From Verrucomicrobiales bacterium (GTDB taxonomy: Bacteria; Verrucomicrobiota; Verrucomicrobiia; Verrucomicrobiales; SLCJ01), in contig SLCJ01000110.1 of NCBI GenBank assembly GCA_007125835.1, positions 1 through 7,000 of the forward strand: DNA of 7,000 nt, read 5' to 3'. The notes under the pieces were generated by a model. It was not told where the DNA came from. It saw only the letters and a program-made list of their open reading frames with translations, and ran no database searches. Shown piece by piece: positions 5,995 to 7,000 of this stretch. Every line of letters begins with the position of its first letter. Position 1 is the stretch's first letter. The position numbers were made by a program, and so were the translations under genes.

Positions 5995-6183
5995 TCACTT
6001 GGCGGCAATTTCCCGGAGCTGCATGCCCACCAAAGCGCTAGTATACGCTGACATCCAGATCTTTGTCCATGCCAATGTGTCGCTCCTTCGCTTCATCCGG
6101 ATTGGCGAAAATCGCTCGCCGACTGGCTCCTGTAATTCCCGCGCGTCAAACCGATTTTCATCAAGAAGAGGCCCAGAACACAT
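5995..6183 (-). CDS. Doubtful 62-aa ORF overlapping the heptosyltransferase stop codon
   Basis: The ATG at 6183-6181 overlaps the stop codon of the upstream gene in the arrangement TGATG, a classic translational-coupling geometry. The product starts MCSGPLLDENRFDAREL and ends SALVGMQLREIAAK. It is mixed-charge, with no signal peptide, membrane helix or domain that I recognise. Third-position GC is lower than in the neighbouring high-GC genes, which weakens the coding case. There is no SD of its own. It could be a real coupled small protein, or an accidental ORF across an interspersed repeat; note the near-hairpin GGCGA/TCGCC at about 6105-6121. Outside this ORF, the 47 bp to the next gene (5948-5994) are AT-rich and hold only possible promoter-like hexamers for that gene. 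Confidence 0.25.
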   Translation of the reverse strand: MCSGPLLDENRFDARELQEPVGERFSPIRMKRRSDTLAWTKIWMSAYTSALVGMQLREIAAK

Positions 6184-7000
6184 CACGCAATACACAGCAG
6201 CTCAAACGCCGCCTCAACCACCGTCCGCACTGGGATATTTTCCATCGGGCCGGGAATGTGCTTTGGCACATGCGTGAGGACCGGAGCCTGTGGTGCCGAG
6301 GCCAGGATCACCCGCGCCAGCGGATGTCGGGGTGCCCAGTGAAATGGATTCGTCGGGCCGAAGAGCGCCACCTGCGGACGCGGAAATTGCGCCGCCAGAT
6401 GCATCGCCGCCGAGTCCACGCTCAATACCAAATCCGCGCCGCCAATCACCGCCGCCGACTCTGCCAAGTCAAGATGTCCGGCCAAATCCAAAAATCCACC
6501 ACCTGCCAGCTCACCGATGCGCCGCACATAGGCGCGCTCTGCCTCGCCCCCACCTCCGGTGAAAACCACAGGCATTTGGCCGCGCCCTGCCAGCTCGCGT
6601 ACCACCTGCGCCCAACTCTCCGCAGGCCACTCCTTCTCGGATCGCGCCGACCCGGGATGTATCACTCCATAGCGCGCTGGCAATCCCGCAGGCAAACGGG
6701 CCTCGCCCAGCTTGAGAAACGGCGGCACCACCGCATCCTCCGCAGGGGGCGCGAAGCCCAGCTCGCGGATCAATCCATCCGCCAGCGCGTGGTGAAAATC
6801 CACCGTCGTCAAATCGCGCACCGACGCCTCCACCCCGCAAGACGCCACGCGTCGCCGCCACCACCGGGCGTTGCGAGCGCGGCTCCACGCCACGCGCTTG
6901 GGCCCACCCGCCAGTGCGGCCAGAAAGAACGACCGGTCAGTGGATGTCACATCCAGCACCGCATCGTAACGGGCACCCGCAAGGTGCCGCAAAAGGCCCA
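6183..7000 (-). CDS. Glycosyltransferase family 9 protein, LPS heptosyltransferase-like (5' end beyond window)
   Basis: The C-terminal 271 residues are visible; the frame stays open to the right edge, so the true start lies outside. No in-frame start near 6992 is convincing, because the reading continues upstream as GLLRHLAGARYDAVLD. The family transfers ADP-heptose to lipid A-linked core oligosaccharide at the inner face of the cytoplasmic membrane. Counting from the Leu codon at 6992, I see the end of the N-terminal Rossmann domain (YDAVLDVTSTDRS), the domain-junction motif IHPGSARSEKEWP (about 111-123), the nucleotide-sugar domain strand PVVFTGGGGEAE (141-152), and the family signature DLVLSVDSAAMHLAAQ followed by VALFGPTNPFHWAP (187-221). 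The DSAAMH and FGPTNP motifs are characteristic, and the 'K-x-W' after HPGS matches the heptosyltransferase III-like branch. The exact acceptor and sugar cannot be told. Its TGA overlaps the ATG of the small ORF described separately. Confidence 0.92.
   Translation of the reverse strand, partial: GLLRHLAGARYDAVLDVTSTDRSFFLAALAGGPKRVAWSRARNARWWRRRVASCGVEASVRDLTTVDFHHALADGLIRELGFAPPAEDAVVPPFLKLGEARLPAGLPARYGVIHPGSARSEKEWPAESWAQVVRELAGRGQMPVVFTGGGGEAERAYVRRIGELAGGGFLDLAGHLDLAESAAVIGGADLVLSVDSAAMHLAAQFPRPQVALFGPTNPFHWAPRHPLARVILASAPQAPVLTHVPKHIPGPMENIPVRTVVEAAFELLCIA

Overview
The window is about 60% GC (estimated by eye) and looks like a chromosomal stretch of a Gram-negative bacterium, most probably a member of the Verrucomicrobiota. 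Three things suggest this. A glycosyltransferase family 9 (LPS heptosyltransferase-like) gene implies an LPS outer membrane. The PAS-AraC regulator and the sugar-phosphate isomerase/epimerase fragment read like versions I associate with Verrucomicrobiota and Planctomycetes. The intergenic DNA is rich in small stem-loops. The lineage is an inference from family resemblance, not a database result.

Layout. Positions 1-214 (minus) hold the N-terminal 71 residues of a TIM-barrel sugar phosphate isomerase/epimerase cut by the window edge. Just upstream, on the same strand, is a large putA (290-3844, minus, 1184 aa): proline dehydrogenase fused to L-glutamate-gamma-semialdehyde dehydrogenase, with all key catalytic residues visible. 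Divergent from putA, across a 146-bp shared control region, is a PAS-AraC transcription factor (3991-4734, plus), the obvious candidate regulator of proline catabolism. Positions 4735-5200 are a gene-free convergent intergenic region dense in inverted and direct repeats. Then follow, all on the minus strand, an AT-richer gene for a probably exported protein of unknown function (5201-5947), a doubtful 62-aa ORF (5995-6183) whose ATG overlaps the preceding stop codon, and the C-terminal 271 residues of the heptosyltransferase-like enzyme (6183 to beyond 7000).

How the genes work together. PutA oxidises proline to glutamate in two steps, feeding electrons to the quinone pool and NADH. It has no ribbon-helix-helix DNA-binding domain, so it cannot repress its own gene as the trifunctional enterobacterial PutA does. 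The divergent PAS-AraC protein is well placed to supply that control. The isomerase may be cotranscribed with putA, but no metabolic link is evident. The heptosyltransferase side belongs to envelope biogenesis and is separate.

I did not find a clearly new multi-gene system. The points most worth a second look are the putA/PAS-AraC pairing, the structured repeat-rich intergenic region with MITE-like features, and the small ORF plus orphan exported protein downstream of the heptosyltransferase.
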